Assembly: GCF_000714715.1 (NCBI RefSeq) | Contig: NZ_JMFO01000009.1 | Location: 12,051-76,050, forward strand | Direction of reading: 5' to 3' | From: Candidatus Magnetobacterium casense | Lineage (GTDB): Bacteria; Nitrospirota; Thermodesulfovibrionia; Thermodesulfovibrionales; Magnetobacteriaceae | Length of the DNA stretch: 64,000 nucleotides | In this document: positions 25,697 through 35,229 of the stretch, in pieces | How positions within the stretch are numbered: position 1 is the first letter of the stretch | Layout of the letters: the number at the start of each line of letters is the position of its first letter | Translations under genes and position numbers: made by a program | The notes under the pieces: model-generated | Seen by the model: the letters and a program-made list of their open reading frames with translations, nothing else | What the model was told of the DNA's origin: nothing | The model's database searches: none

Positions 25697-27052
25697 TCAA
25701 GGGGCTCGCCGACCCTCTATGTTTTTCTTCAGACTGCGCACAATATCGGGGTTGCTTGCAAAGTGCAGGTGTATGTAGCTTGCGAGGCAGTTGGGGGCGA
25801 GCCAGATGCCCTGTGTCCCTTGTGATGTTTCCAGGGCGTTTTTGACACCGGATGGCATTTCAACGATCTCCGAGTAATGGAACTCGTGCCCCCTGACGAT
25901 GTTGCCCTTCCTGCCGATAATCGTGTCCTCAAGCAGGACGGCCTGCCTGTAGCCGAGGCTCACGCGCCTGTCTCTCATCACTGCCCTGGCTGCAAATACG
26001 CCGACCATCGGGTAAAAGACGCCGTCCAGACCGGTGACGCCCTCCGAAAGATACATGAACCCTCCACACTCGGCATACGTCACCCCCCCGGCGGCCACAA
26101 AGCCCCGTATGCTTTCGAGCATGGAGGCATTGGCCGAAAGCCTTCCGGCGTACAGTTCGGGATAGCCGCCGCCCAGGTACAGGGCATCTGTGCCATCGGG
26201 CAGTTTTTCATCGTTGAGGGGGCTGAAGGTGACAATGGTCATCCCTTGGTGTTGTAACATTTCGAGGTTGTCTTCATAGTAGAAGCAAAATGCGTTGTCG
26301 CGGGCAACTGCAATCCTCAGAGTGGGGAGACTGGCGACGTTGCTTGTTGCAACGCTGACAGATGGCCCTGGTTTTGCGTCAACGGTACGGGTGTTTTTCA
26401 GCAAGGCGTTGAGGTCGATATTATCTTGGATGAGGCGGGTGAGTTTGTCTATGACTTGGGGATTGAGGCATCCGTCCTCGGCAGTGAAGAGACCGAGGTG
26501 TCTCTGTGCAAGTCCGGCGTCGGGGGCAAACGGTATGCCGCCCAACACGTTGACATCGCAGTATCGTGTGATGGCGTCACTGACAAGACGGATGTGTCTG
26601 TCGCTGCCGACCCTGTTGAGGATCACCCCTGCGATGGCGAGTTCGGGGGCAATGCCTCTGACGCCGGCAACGATAGCGGCTGCACTTTGCGCCATCCCGC
26701 GCACGTCAACCACCAGGACAACGGGCAGTGACAGCAGCCGTGCGACAGCAGCCGTGGAGGCGTCTTCGCCGTCAAACAGCCCCATCACGCCCTCTGCAAC
26801 CGCAACATCGGCGGCGGCGGACTTGTCGTTGAACAGGTCTCTGACGTATGGGGCATCGCACATATAGGTGTCCAGGTTGTAGGACGTCCTGCCGGTGACT
26901 ACCCTGTGCAGTCCCGGGTCTATGAAGTCCGGCCCGACCTTGAAGGGTGCCACTTTCAGTTCCAGTCTGCCCAGGGCCGACATCACTCCAAGCGAAAGCG
27001 TCGTCTTGCCCGTCCCACTCTGGATGGCTGCTATGGTAAAAGCGTGTCTCAT
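25697..27052 (-). CDS. cbiA: Cobyrinate a,c-diamide synthase
   Basis: The product has about 451 residues from the ATG at 27052. The longer reading from 27088 starts inside a dispersed repeat and is less likely. The N-terminal P-loop domain reads IAAIQSGTGKTTLSLGVMSA, then FKVGPDFIDPGLH, then VAEGVMGLFDG. The C-terminal glutamine amidotransferase domain has YLGGGYPELYAG and the catalytic cysteine in YAECGGFMYLSEG. It amidates the a and c side chains of (hydrogeno)cobyrinate in corrinoid synthesis. No other cobalamin gene or riboswitch is visible nearby. The gene stands alone between the coiled-coil gene and repeat copy 2. Confidence 0.92.
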   Translation of the reverse strand: MRHAFTIAAIQSGTGKTTLSLGVMSALGRLELKVAPFKVGPDFIDPGLHRVVTGRTSYNLDTYMCDAPYVRDLFNDKSAAADVAVAEGVMGLFDGEDASTAAVARLLSLPVVLVVDVRGMAQSAAAIVAGVRGIAPELAIAGVILNRVGSDRHIRLVSDAITRYCDVNVLGGIPFAPDAGLAQRHLGLFTAEDGCLNPQVIDKLTRLIQDNIDLNALLKNTRTVDAKPGPSVSVATSNVASLPTLRIAVARDNAFCFYYEDNLEMLQHQGMTIVTFSPLNDEKLPDGTDALYLGGGYPELYAGRLSANASMLESIRGFVAAGGVTYAECGGFMYLSEGVTGLDGVFYPMVGVFAARAVMRDRRVSLGYRQAVLLEDTIIGRKGNIVRGHEFHYSEIVEMPSGVKNALETSQGTQGIWLAPNCLASYIHLHFASNPDIVRSLKKNIEGRRAP

Positions 27053-27097
27053 GTCAAGTGATAGTTGCCTGTAACAAGTCAATCGCATTTGACCGTA

Positions 27098-27222
27098 AGA
27101 GAAAAGAAAGGGGCGGTTTGTGGCAGGGGTGCCTCACCCCCTCCGCCCCCCTTCAGAACCCCCCGCAAGGGGAGGGGTGAGCCACCCCGGGCACGAAGAA
27201 GTCCCCTTGACCCCATAAAGGA
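27098..27222 (-). repeat. Dispersed GC-rich hairpin repeat, family A, copy 2
   Basis: Reading on the minus strand it starts CCTTTATGGGGTCAAGGGGA and ends in CCGCCCCTTTCTTTTCTC. It keeps the GGGGTGAGCC/CACCCC and CCCC-TTGC-GGGG stems but lacks the CCAGG hairpin seen in copies 1, 3, 4 and 6. An adjoining ACGGTCAAATGCGATTG segment is shared with copy 6. It separates the divergent cbiA and binding-protein genes. Confidence 0.88.
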
Positions 27223-27283
27223 TAGCTTGTTTATCCACCGAAAACTTATGCACCTTTTATGATACAATATTAGTTTAACAATG

Positions 27284-27292
27284 TGTTATAAT
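27284..27292 (+). promoter_or_regulatory. Extended -10 promoter of the PstS-like/kinase operon
   Basis: TGTTATAAT at 27284-27292 precedes a strong AAAAAGGAGG ribosome site and the ATG at 27331. No clear -35 is seen. Confidence 0.6.
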
Positions 27293-27330
27293 ATACCCGG
27301 CAAAAGAAAAAAAAAGGAGGACATCGTACT

Positions 27331-28338
27331 ATGAGTTACAAAACAGGGATTTATATTTTTTTGATGATGTTGTTCATCACCACGGCAAGCGCTGAGATGA
27401 AACAATCTGCCAAACCAAAGGACCCTTTAAGGGGAGCGCCGTTTTCTGACCCGGCAAAGATATTTCAGATGCCGGACAGTTGGGTCAAACAACCCATCAA
27501 GTATGAGCAATGGGCCGAAGGGGCGGACTTGGCCGTGGCGTTAGACCAGCAACTCTATCCGGCGATCCTGCCGCTGATACGGCAGTACGAAAAACAGAAC
27601 AACCTCAAGATAGCCGTCGTGGAGGGGACGTGTGGAACGGTGGCTGGAGCGGCAATGCGAAAGAATGCCGATATCACCGGAATGTGTTGTCCACCGGGGG
27701 ATAATGACCGCCTGCCAAACTTAAAGTATCACACGCTTGGCATATCGTCGGTTGCCCTGCTGGTCAACAAGGACAATCCCGTTGACAACATCTCCATTGA
27801 TGATGCCCGCAAGGTATTTATGGGAAAGCTCCACAAATGGTCTGATACCAAGGGAGCAGGCGCTATCAAGACAGACATGCCGATAAAGCCGGTCGTTCGT
27901 CTTCACTGCAAGACACGCCCTGGGCACTGGTGCCTGCTCCTGGCCAACGAGGACCTCTTTGGACACCGCCTGACCGAAATCGGCACCATCGCCGACATGC
28001 TTGCCACGGTGGCATCTCTCAAGGGCGCCGTTGGATACGAAACCCTCTGGCACATGGAAAATCTCAAGTACGCAGACAAGGTCAAGCCCCTGAAGATCGA
28101 AGGTATTGACCCCGCAGACAACGACAAACTCGCCAGAGGCATGTACACAATATATCGGACGTTTAGCATTACGACGTGGGAGCAGCCTGGCCTATCCAAG
28201 CCACAGGCAAACAAGCTTGTACAGCATATTTTGCAAAACCTCAATGCCATCGACAAGAGCTACTACCTGGCGCCCGTAGACCAGTTGAAGAAGTACGGGT
28301 GGAAGTTCCAGGAAAACGAACTCGTCGGTGAACCGTAG
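27331..28338 (+). CDS. PstS-like phosphate-type periplasmic binding protein
   Basis: The 335-residue product has a signal peptide (IYIFLMMLFITTASA). The mature protein carries the PBP-like pattern LDQQLYPAILPLIRQYEKQN, IAVVEGTCGTVAGAAMRKNA, DITGMCCPPGDNDR and LLVNKDNPVDNISIDDARKV. The IWKGKxxxW-like segment MGKLHKWSD follows, as in PstS/ModA-type proteins. The paired cysteines MCC are unusual. It has no importer partner. The stop lies three bases before the ATG of a 1198-residue sensor kinase, so it probably presents a ligand to that kinase. The ligand is unknown. Confidence 0.78.
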   Translation: MSYKTGIYIFLMMLFITTASAEMKQSAKPKDPLRGAPFSDPAKIFQMPDSWVKQPIKYEQWAEGADLAVALDQQLYPAILPLIRQYEKQNNLKIAVVEGTCGTVAGAAMRKNADITGMCCPPGDNDRLPNLKYHTLGISSVALLVNKDNPVDNISIDDARKVFMGKLHKWSDTKGAGAIKTDMPIKPVVRLHCKTRPGHWCLLLANEDLFGHRLTEIGTIADMLATVASLKGAVGYETLWHMENLKYADKVKPLKIEGIDPADNDKLARGMYTIYRTFSITTWEQPGLSKPQANKLVQHILQNLNAIDKSYYLAPVDQLKKYGWKFQENELVGEP

Positions 28339-28341
28339 GCA

Positions 28342-31300
28342 ATGAACAAACTCTTGCGGTTGATTTCGGGGCTATCCCTTACGGTACGGATGCTTGTGCT
28401 GACCGTGATCGTAGGGTTGAGCGCCGGAGGGCTGCTGGGGATGCTCCTTGACAAGAGGATCAACGATGCCCTCAACACTCAGCTCAGAGAAAGGTTAAGC
28501 GTCAAGGCCAAGGACGAAAGGAGTCATTTTGACAACGTGATGATTAGCTATCACCAGTCAATCAAGCTGTTTGTACAACGTGTAGACTTTGCCAAATACG
28601 TAGCCAGGGCCAACTTTAGTGCACAGGACAAGGCAGAACCGGTTATCAGCCTTAAACACCCATCCTGGTTGCCAAAGTCATCGGTATTGCGCTTCTTTGC
28701 GCATATAGAATACGCTATGCTCTTGGACCCTGCCGGAAGGGTCAGGGAGATATACCAAGCAACTGACAGGCCTATACCTAAGCAATTGTTAAAACCCGAT
28801 CCGGCTCTTATCAGTAGTATTAATAGCCAGTATTTTATTACCACCTTTAACAACGTCCCCTACATCCTGGCCGGTGACTCCCTGGAAAACGACGACGGCT
28901 CACCCCTGGCAACCATGATAATAGCAAGCCCCATAGACGACAGCTTTCTTGCCGATGCCATAAAGCCAATCAATCAAGCGGAGGCCGTGGTGCTTGTGGA
29001 CAGTTTCACCAAGAGGGTTATGTGCAGCAACACACCGGATTTATTACAGGCAGGTACGCACATCGACTCACTGAAGGAGCGTTATCTGATGATGGGCAAG
29101 TCGTTTCTTGACTACGGTGAGGCGGATACCTCCATGCAGTTTATATCCCTTATAGCCAATAGTGAGGTCAACAGGTTAAAACTCATAATCCTGTCCGAGG
29201 ACAGGAAACACCGACTGTTTATGGCCACAATGCTGATACTGTCCTTTATGATAGTCCTGTTTTATATAATGAGACGCATAAAGGGTGTAAACATGCGCAT
29301 CGAGGAGTTTTCCAAGAATGTACTTGGTGTAAACGGCTTTACGTCAAGCGGACACGCAGACCAGCTTGCCATGCTTGAGAAGCGTTTTCTGCGATTGTTT
29401 GATGAGATGCGTCTGACCAAAGACCGGTTGTTTGAAAAAACCGTAGAGTTGGGCAGGAGCGAACAACGTGTACGCACTATCATAGACAACATCCCGATGG
29501 GGATTGTGACACTCCATGAGGGTGCAAAGATACTATCCATAAACCCGGCCACGGAGAAGCTCTTTGGCTACACGGAGAGTGAGGCAATGGCGCTTGACAT
29601 TGGGACATTTTTGGGGGATAACACTAATATCGGCGAATTTTACAACCCTACCGAGATAAGGGTCTTTGAGATGACGGCAAGAGGCAAGGACGGTTTTTTC
29701 CTTCCCATAGAGGTGGCCATAAACTCCGTTGAAATGGGTGGTGAACGGATATCAATAGCCATCATACGAGACATCACACGCCGCAAGCAGACCGAAGAGG
29801 CCATAAAACGTGCAAGGGAAAACCTCGAAAGCAGGGTCGAACAACGCACCAGCGAGCTATCCCTTGCCAACCAGCAGCTCTCCCTTGAGATATACGAGCG
29901 AAAAAAGACCGAAGAACTCCTGCGGCGCAACTACGACATACAGCGTGTCATAAGCTCCGTGCTGACAATTGCCCTGGAACCGTTGCCGTTGGCGAAGCAG
30001 TTGTCGCGCATCCTTGACGTGATACTCTCAATTCCCTGGCTGTCGATCCAGTCCAAGGGGTGCATATTCCTTGTGGGCGATGAACCCGGGGTGCTTGAGA
30101 TGGTGGCCTCACATGGGTTTTTCCAGGAACAGATAGAGACGTGTTCGAGGCTACCCTTTGGCAGGTGCGTCTGTGGTAAGGCAGCCGGCTTAAAACAGGT
30201 GGTCTTTGTCAGTGAGATAAACGAGCTACACGACATACGATACGAACACGTTGCACAACACGGTCACTACTGTGTGCCGGTTGTATCGAGGGAGCATGTC
30301 CTGGGGGTCATCAACCTCTACGTTGTGGCCGGACACGTCAGAGATACACAGGAGGAGGGGTTCCTCACAACCATAGCCAACACACTCACCGGGATACTTG
30401 AGCGAAGATTTACAGAACGCAAACTCAAGTATGCCCAGGATATGTTTTTCAGCTTCATGAAAAACTCCCCCATGGCCGCATTTATAAAGGACGAAACCGG
30501 CAAGTACATCTATGCAAACGAACAAATCGCCCGCTTTACAAACATGAAGATAGAGGACATCGTCGGTAAGACCGATCTTGACCTCTTCCCCCCCGACACT
30601 GCCGCCGAAATACGTGCCCACGACGACATGGTGTTGGCCGTCAACAAGACGATTGACCTGGTAGAGACCTTCCGGCAGGAGGATGGCGTACATCAGTGGC
30701 TTGTCATCAAATTTCCGTTCAGGGACGAAACGGGAAAGCGAATGCTTGCCGGCATGTCTATCGATATGACCGCACGCAAGCGCATCGAGGAGGCCCTCAG
30801 GAAGTCGGAGGAGAAGTACCACAACATTATCAACACCACCCCGGAGGGGTTTTTCGAAGTAGACCACAACATGCGTATAACCGAGGTCAACGACTCCCTG
30901 TGTCAGATGCTCAACATGACACACGCCGAGCTTGCAGGGCAACAGTTGTACGACCCAAATACGGCACCTCTGCTCATAGTTGGACAAGAGGACGAAGACG
31001 TCCTGGTCAACAGCCTTGCCAACGTATTTAAGACCGGCAACAGTACGGCGGCAAATGTCACGTTTAAGAGGCATGACGGCAGGCAATTCCACAGTCGCAT
31101 AAACATCTCCGCCATAAGGGACACGGACGGTGTCATCACGGGTGCATTTGCCCTGCTTGCCGATATCAGTGAGTTGGTGGAGATGAGGGATGCCCTGTCG
31201 CTGCACGCACGGGAACTCAAGCGCAGTAACGAAGAGCTTCAGGAGTTTGCCGGCGTGGCCTCACACGACCTGCAGGAGCCCCTCAGAAAGATCATCGCCT

Positions 31301-31938
31301 TTGGTGACCGCTTAAAGGACAAGCACGCCGCCAACATCCCCGCCGATGGCCTGGACTATCTGTCACGGATGCAGGGTGCGGCACAGCGGATGCAAACCCT
31401 CATCGACGGCCTGCTCAACTTCGCACGCGTCACCACCAGGGCAAAGCCCTTCTCACCCACAAACCTCAATGACATCATACGGGATGTGTTGTCGGACCTG
31501 GAGGCTCGTTTAATCAAGTCCGGCGGGCGGGTTGAAACGGACATGCTGCCCACCATTGACGCCGATAAGTTGCAGATGCACCAATTGTTTATGAACCTCA
31601 TTGGCAACGGGTTGAAGTTCCACAAGGTGGGCGTTCCCCCCGTGGTATCGGTCAAGTGCATGGTTGCCCATGACGGTTTTTGCGAAATCACGGTGGCCGA
31701 CAATGGTATCGGGTTTGACGAAAAATACCTTGACAGATTGTTTAAGCCCTTTCAGCGCCTCGTAGGCAAGGACAAATACGAGGGCACGGGTATGGGTTTG
31801 GCCATCTGCGAAAAGATCGTCAAGCGTCACGGCGGAGAAATCATCGCACAAAGCGCCCCAAACATGGGGGCAACGTTTCGCATCAGATTGCCGTACTCAC
31901 AATCCCAGCAGGGACAGCATCAAACCGAAACAACGTGA
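28342..31938 (+). CDS. Large membrane PAS/GAF sensor histidine kinase
   Basis: The 1198-residue product has TM1 at about 15-37 and an extracytoplasmic sensor to about 290. TM2 is at about 293-312 (LFMATMLILSFMIVLFYIM). PAS 1 lies at about 375-480, a coiled coil at 485-535 and a GAF-like domain at 540-690, with CSRLPFGRCVCGKAAG. PAS 2 runs 695-815, PAS 3 820-950, and the transmitter follows with ASHDLQEPLRKI (His about 975) and GTGMGLAICEK. Its extracytoplasmic sensor is paralogous to that of the kinase at 33299. It is three bases behind the binding-protein gene. The phosphoryl target is likely among the receivers encoded downstream. Confidence 0.88.
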   Translation: MNKLLRLISGLSLTVRMLVLTVIVGLSAGGLLGMLLDKRINDALNTQLRERLSVKAKDERSHFDNVMISYHQSIKLFVQRVDFAKYVARANFSAQDKAEPVISLKHPSWLPKSSVLRFFAHIEYAMLLDPAGRVREIYQATDRPIPKQLLKPDPALISSINSQYFITTFNNVPYILAGDSLENDDGSPLATMIIASPIDDSFLADAIKPINQAEAVVLVDSFTKRVMCSNTPDLLQAGTHIDSLKERYLMMGKSFLDYGEADTSMQFISLIANSEVNRLKLIILSEDRKHRLFMATMLILSFMIVLFYIMRRIKGVNMRIEEFSKNVLGVNGFTSSGHADQLAMLEKRFLRLFDEMRLTKDRLFEKTVELGRSEQRVRTIIDNIPMGIVTLHEGAKILSINPATEKLFGYTESEAMALDIGTFLGDNTNIGEFYNPTEIRVFEMTARGKDGFFLPIEVAINSVEMGGERISIAIIRDITRRKQTEEAIKRARENLESRVEQRTSELSLANQQLSLEIYERKKTEELLRRNYDIQRVISSVLTIALEPLPLAKQLSRILDVILSIPWLSIQSKGCIFLVGDEPGVLEMVASHGFFQEQIETCSRLPFGRCVCGKAAGLKQVVFVSEINELHDIRYEHVAQHGHYCVPVVSREHVLGVINLYVVAGHVRDTQEEGFLTTIANTLTGILERRFTERKLKYAQDMFFSFMKNSPMAAFIKDETGKYIYANEQIARFTNMKIEDIVGKTDLDLFPPDTAAEIRAHDDMVLAVNKTIDLVETFRQEDGVHQWLVIKFPFRDETGKRMLAGMSIDMTARKRIEEALRKSEEKYHNIINTTPEGFFEVDHNMRITEVNDSLCQMLNMTHAELAGQQLYDPNTAPLLIVGQEDEDVLVNSLANVFKTGNSTAANVTFKRHDGRQFHSRINISAIRDTDGVITGAFALLADISELVEMRDALSLHARELKRSNEELQEFAGVASHDLQEPLRKIIAFGDRLKDKHAANIPADGLDYLSRMQGAAQRMQTLIDGLLNFARVTTRAKPFSPTNLNDIIRDVLSDLEARLIKSGGRVETDMLPTIDADKLQMHQLFMNLIGNGLKFHKVGVPPVVSVKCMVAHDGFCEITVADNGIGFDEKYLDRLFKPFQRLVGKDKYEGTGMGLAICEKIVKRHGGEIIAQSAPNMGATFRIRLPYSQSQQGQHQTETT

Positions 31939-31960
31939 TGATAAAATCCCCTTTAAGGCA

Positions 31961-32080
31961 AGAAAGAAAGGGGCGGCTCCGCTTCTTGGCGCTCCAGGTC
32001 GCACCTGGCCCCTTCAGAACCCCCCGCAAGGGGAGGGGTGAGCCACCCCGGGCACGAAGAAGTCCCCTTGACCCCATTTT
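31961..32080 (-). repeat. Dispersed GC-rich hairpin repeat, family A, copy 3
   Basis: It lies just after the kinase stop. The third hairpin reads CCAGGTGCGACCTGG on the minus strand (32008-31994), whereas copy 1 has CCAGGAGCGTCCTGG. The stem is kept by a paired change of A-T to T-A. The rest of the gap to 32212 shows no gene. Confidence 0.9.
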
Positions 32081-32212
32081 ACCATGCTTTTTTTTGCTTT
32101 ATTGACAATCCGGTCTGATTAATTGTACCCTACTTGATAATGTGTCAAGGGGTGAGGTGCGTGGTGCAATTTATCCCCTGGCACTGAATAAGATTAAGGA
32201 GCAAGTGGTCAA

Positions 32213-33241
32213 ATGGACAAGGCAAGGGTGCAAATCGTGGAGGATGAGGGGATCATAGCGTTGAGCTTAACGCGGAAACTGGAAAAGCTGGGATATATAA
32301 TTACGTCGGTGGTTCCGTCGTCTGAGGAAGCTATCAAAAAGGCCGAAACAGATATGCCCGATATCATACTTATGGATATAGCAATCCAGGGCGCAATGGA
32401 CGGCATAGATACTGCCGCAGAGGTATCACGACGATTTAATATCCCCATTATATTCATGACCGCATACGCCGATGAACAACTGCTGGAACGTGCAAAGATA
32501 ACGGAACCTTACGGTTACATTGTAAAACCCTCCACCGACAAAGAGATACATATAATGATCAAGATGGCTCTGTACAAGCATGGCATGGAGCAATGGCGCA
32601 AATCGGCAGAATACAAGGAAACACTCCTGCGGGAAATCCACCACAGGGTCAAAAACAACTTCCAGATAATCACGAGCCTACTGAGCCTGCAGTCCGAAAA
32701 TATCACCGACAGACGCATTGTAAATGTCTTCGTAGACAGTTTTAACCGAATCAAGGCAATGTCCACCATACATACAAAGCTGTATCAGTCCGACGATCTG
32801 TCAAAACTCGACTTTGGGGAGTATGTTAGCGAACTCTGCACAGAACTTGTCAATTCATATGACATGCATCCAAACACACCGGTTTTAAAGCTGGATATAG
32901 ATATCGCACAAATAGCCATTGACGTTGACATTGCAACCCCCTGTGGACTGATCATCAATGAGATCGTCTCAAATTCCATGAAATACGCATTTCCCGACAA
33001 CGCTTCTGGTGAGATATTTGTCAGCTTTAAAAAAGATGATGACGACAATTACGTCTTGCTGGTTGGCGATAACGGCGTTGGCATTCCAAAGGACTTTGAT
33101 CTGAGCAAATCGAGGTCGTTAGGTATGCAGTTGGTACATGACCTGGCAAAGAAAAAACTAAAGGGCAGTATCGAAGTAGACACCACAAAAGGAACCGTCT
33201 ACAGGATTGTCTTTAAGAAATTAAAAATCGACATACCGTAA
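32213..33241 (+). CDS. Receiver plus HisKA_2-type histidine kinase
   Basis: The 342-residue cytosolic protein has an N-terminal receiver (about 1-120) with acidic VEDEG, phospho-acceptor Asp in ILMDIAIQG and K in YIVKPS. The HisKA_2 core follows, with LLREIHHRVKNNFQIITSLL (about 140-160). The ATPase part has CGLIINEIVSNSMKYAF and DNGVGIPKDF. Such proteins receive phosphate through the receiver and signal through the kinase or the reverse. It has no DNA-binding domain. It is the third gene in the binding-protein/kinase cluster. Confidence 0.87.
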   Translation: MDKARVQIVEDEGIIALSLTRKLEKLGYIITSVVPSSEEAIKKAETDMPDIILMDIAIQGAMDGIDTAAEVSRRFNIPIIFMTAYADEQLLERAKITEPYGYIVKPSTDKEIHIMIKMALYKHGMEQWRKSAEYKETLLREIHHRVKNNFQIITSLLSLQSENITDRRIVNVFVDSFNRIKAMSTIHTKLYQSDDLSKLDFGEYVSELCTELVNSYDMHPNTPVLKLDIDIAQIAIDVDIATPCGLIINEIVSNSMKYAFPDNASGEIFVSFKKDDDDNYVLLVGDNGVGIPKDFDLSKSRSLGMQLVHDLAKKKLKGSIEVDTTKGTVYRIVFKKLKIDIP

Positions 33242-33298
33242 CTGAAACAGGCAGGACAGAATTCGTCTGCTTATCACGGATATAGGTTTAAAGGACAT

Positions 33299-35203
33299 AT
33301 GGACTTATCCGCACAACGAAAGCATAGCATATTTTGGGACAATGTTTCCCTCACGATAAAGATCGCCACCATTATGGTAATCCTGGGTATAACGTTGCTA
33401 CTGGTATTAAGCCATATACATAGAAAAATGATGGATGAGATATTTAATGCACAACTCCATAAACAGTTGGAGTCTCAGAACAAAGAAAACAGACAGATGT
33501 TTGATAGTTACTTTCTCAGCTATCAGCACAGTGTGGGGGCATTGGCAAATAACTATGAACTAATCGCCTATATACAAAACGCCTCATGGGACGGCGGCAA
33601 ACCGCCAAACACGGCTGACGACCATGAACTCCCCCCGTGGCTGCCCAAGGCATCGGTGCTCAAGTTTTTTGTAGGGTTTGACTATGCGATGCTCTACGAC
33701 AAAGACGGCAAACTCCGGGGGGCGTATAACGCAACCAACACCCCCCTGCCTGCCGAGTTCAGGGAGCTGACACCTCTGCGGTTGTATCCGGGGCAATCTT
33801 ACATGAAACGCCTTGACAGCGGCAACTACGTCCTGGCCTCCAAGGACGTCAAAGACGCCACAGGCAACAAAATGGCCGTCCTTGTAATAGCCCATCCCAT
33901 CAATGATGACTTACTCACAGACGCTATGGGGCCTCTCTCCAATGAAAATACCGTGGTATTGGCCGGCGCCAACGACCATACCATAATGGCAAGCAATAAA
34001 CCCGAACTGATACCAAATGCAAAAAGGATTGAAGACCTGAAGGATAAATTCATATTTGTCGGCAAACATTTCCTGGACTATGGTGAAGATGAGGTCCATG
34101 TAATGCTTGCCTCGATAATCTCAATGGATGAGGTTAAAGAGATCAGGGCAAATGTGCTCTCAGGCAGCCTCAGATTTAACATTATTACCGCCGTTGCGCT
34201 TATATTGTCTTTTATCGTGATCATGCTCTATATCACGATGCGTATCAGGAAACTGGACGACTATGTGGCAGACGTCTCCAGGGCACATCTTGGCCTGCAT
34301 TCGATTGAATCAATGGGCGGGGATCAGCTCCGTGTCCTTGAGCGGAGGTTTCACCGCCTGTTTGACGAGCTGATGACGTCAAGATCGCAACTTGAGCGAC
34401 GTGCCTCCGATATGGAAAAACTCAACGACGAATTAAAAGAAGCCACCGCACAGTTGATCCAGTCGGCAAAGCTATCGGCCCTGGGAGAGCTTACCGCCGG
34501 TGTCGCACACGAACTCAACCAACCCCTGAATGGCATAAAAATAGTCTGCCAGTCGGTCATTAAAGACATACAAAAAGGCCGCCATAACACCGACGAATTG
34601 CAAACCGACCTTACCGATATCGTGGAACAGGTTGATAAGATGGCTGCCATCATTGACCATATGCGGATATTCACGCGCCGTACCGAGGCCATGAACACGG
34701 AACTCATAGATATAAACATCGTAGTGGAAGGGCCGTTTAAACTGTTGGGGCAGCAATTGAAACTCAACGGAATCGATGTGATAAAAAACATGGCACCCGA
34801 CCTCCCCCGTATTAATGGCGACATCATAAGGCTTGAACAGGTGTTTATAAACCTGATAAATAACGCCAAAAACGCCTTGAAAAATGTACCGGAAACCAAC
34901 CCGGCTACGGACAAGACCCTTAAAGTGAGTACCTACCTGACAACCAACAGCGACCTGCCCTCCTGCCCCAATGCCATAGTCGTAGAGGTAGAGGACAACG
35001 GCTCCGGTATCCCCGAATCTATACGGGATAAGATATTTCAACCATTTTTCACTACCAACGACCCCGGCAAAGGCACCGGTCTGGGGCTTTCCGTATCAAA
35101 GAAGATCGTAGACGAACACGGTGGTACGATCTCTGTCCAGAGCGATGCCGACAGGGCAACGATATTCAGGGTCGTGCTGCCGATAGGCGAAAATAAACCT
35201 TAA
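33299..35203 (+). CDS. Membrane sensor histidine kinase with paralogous sensor domain
   Basis: The 634-residue product has TM1 at about 18-40, an extracytoplasmic sensor to about 290 and TM2 at about 293-315, then a HAMP-like linker. The transmitter has GVAHELNQPLNGIK (His about 404) and GTGLGLSVSKKI. The sensor contains LPPWLPKASVLKFFVGFDYA, matching PSWLPKSSVLRFFAHIEYA in the kinase at 28342. The two therefore likely sense related inputs, perhaps via the binding protein at 27331. It lies 57 bases behind the receiver-kinase gene. Confidence 0.88.
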   Translation: MDLSAQRKHSIFWDNVSLTIKIATIMVILGITLLLVLSHIHRKMMDEIFNAQLHKQLESQNKENRQMFDSYFLSYQHSVGALANNYELIAYIQNASWDGGKPPNTADDHELPPWLPKASVLKFFVGFDYAMLYDKDGKLRGAYNATNTPLPAEFRELTPLRLYPGQSYMKRLDSGNYVLASKDVKDATGNKMAVLVIAHPINDDLLTDAMGPLSNENTVVLAGANDHTIMASNKPELIPNAKRIEDLKDKFIFVGKHFLDYGEDEVHVMLASIISMDEVKEIRANVLSGSLRFNIITAVALILSFIVIMLYITMRIRKLDDYVADVSRAHLGLHSIESMGGDQLRVLERRFHRLFDELMTSRSQLERRASDMEKLNDELKEATAQLIQSAKLSALGELTAGVAHELNQPLNGIKIVCQSVIKDIQKGRHNTDELQTDLTDIVEQVDKMAAIIDHMRIFTRRTEAMNTELIDINIVVEGPFKLLGQQLKLNGIDVIKNMAPDLPRINGDIIRLEQVFINLINNAKNALKNVPETNPATDKTLKVSTYLTTNSDLPSCPNAIVVEVEDNGSGIPESIRDKIFQPFFTTNDPGKGTGLGLSVSKKIVDEHGGTISVQSDADRATIFRVVLPIGENKP

Positions 35204-35229
35204 GTAGTCTTTGTATGGAGGCAATTAAA

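Noticed and set aside
27053-27088. N-terminal extension of cbiA to 27088
   Set aside because: The extra codons lie in sequence shared with repeat copies, and the conserved domain begins at the inner ATG at 27052.
27053-27330. Cobalamin riboswitch near cbiA
   Set aside because: The region holds the hairpin repeat and a promoter only. No B12-box-like sequence was seen.
32100-32212. Sigma-54 promoter (TGGCAC) before the receiver kinase
   Set aside because: CTGGCAC at about 32178 lacks the TTGC half at the needed distance.
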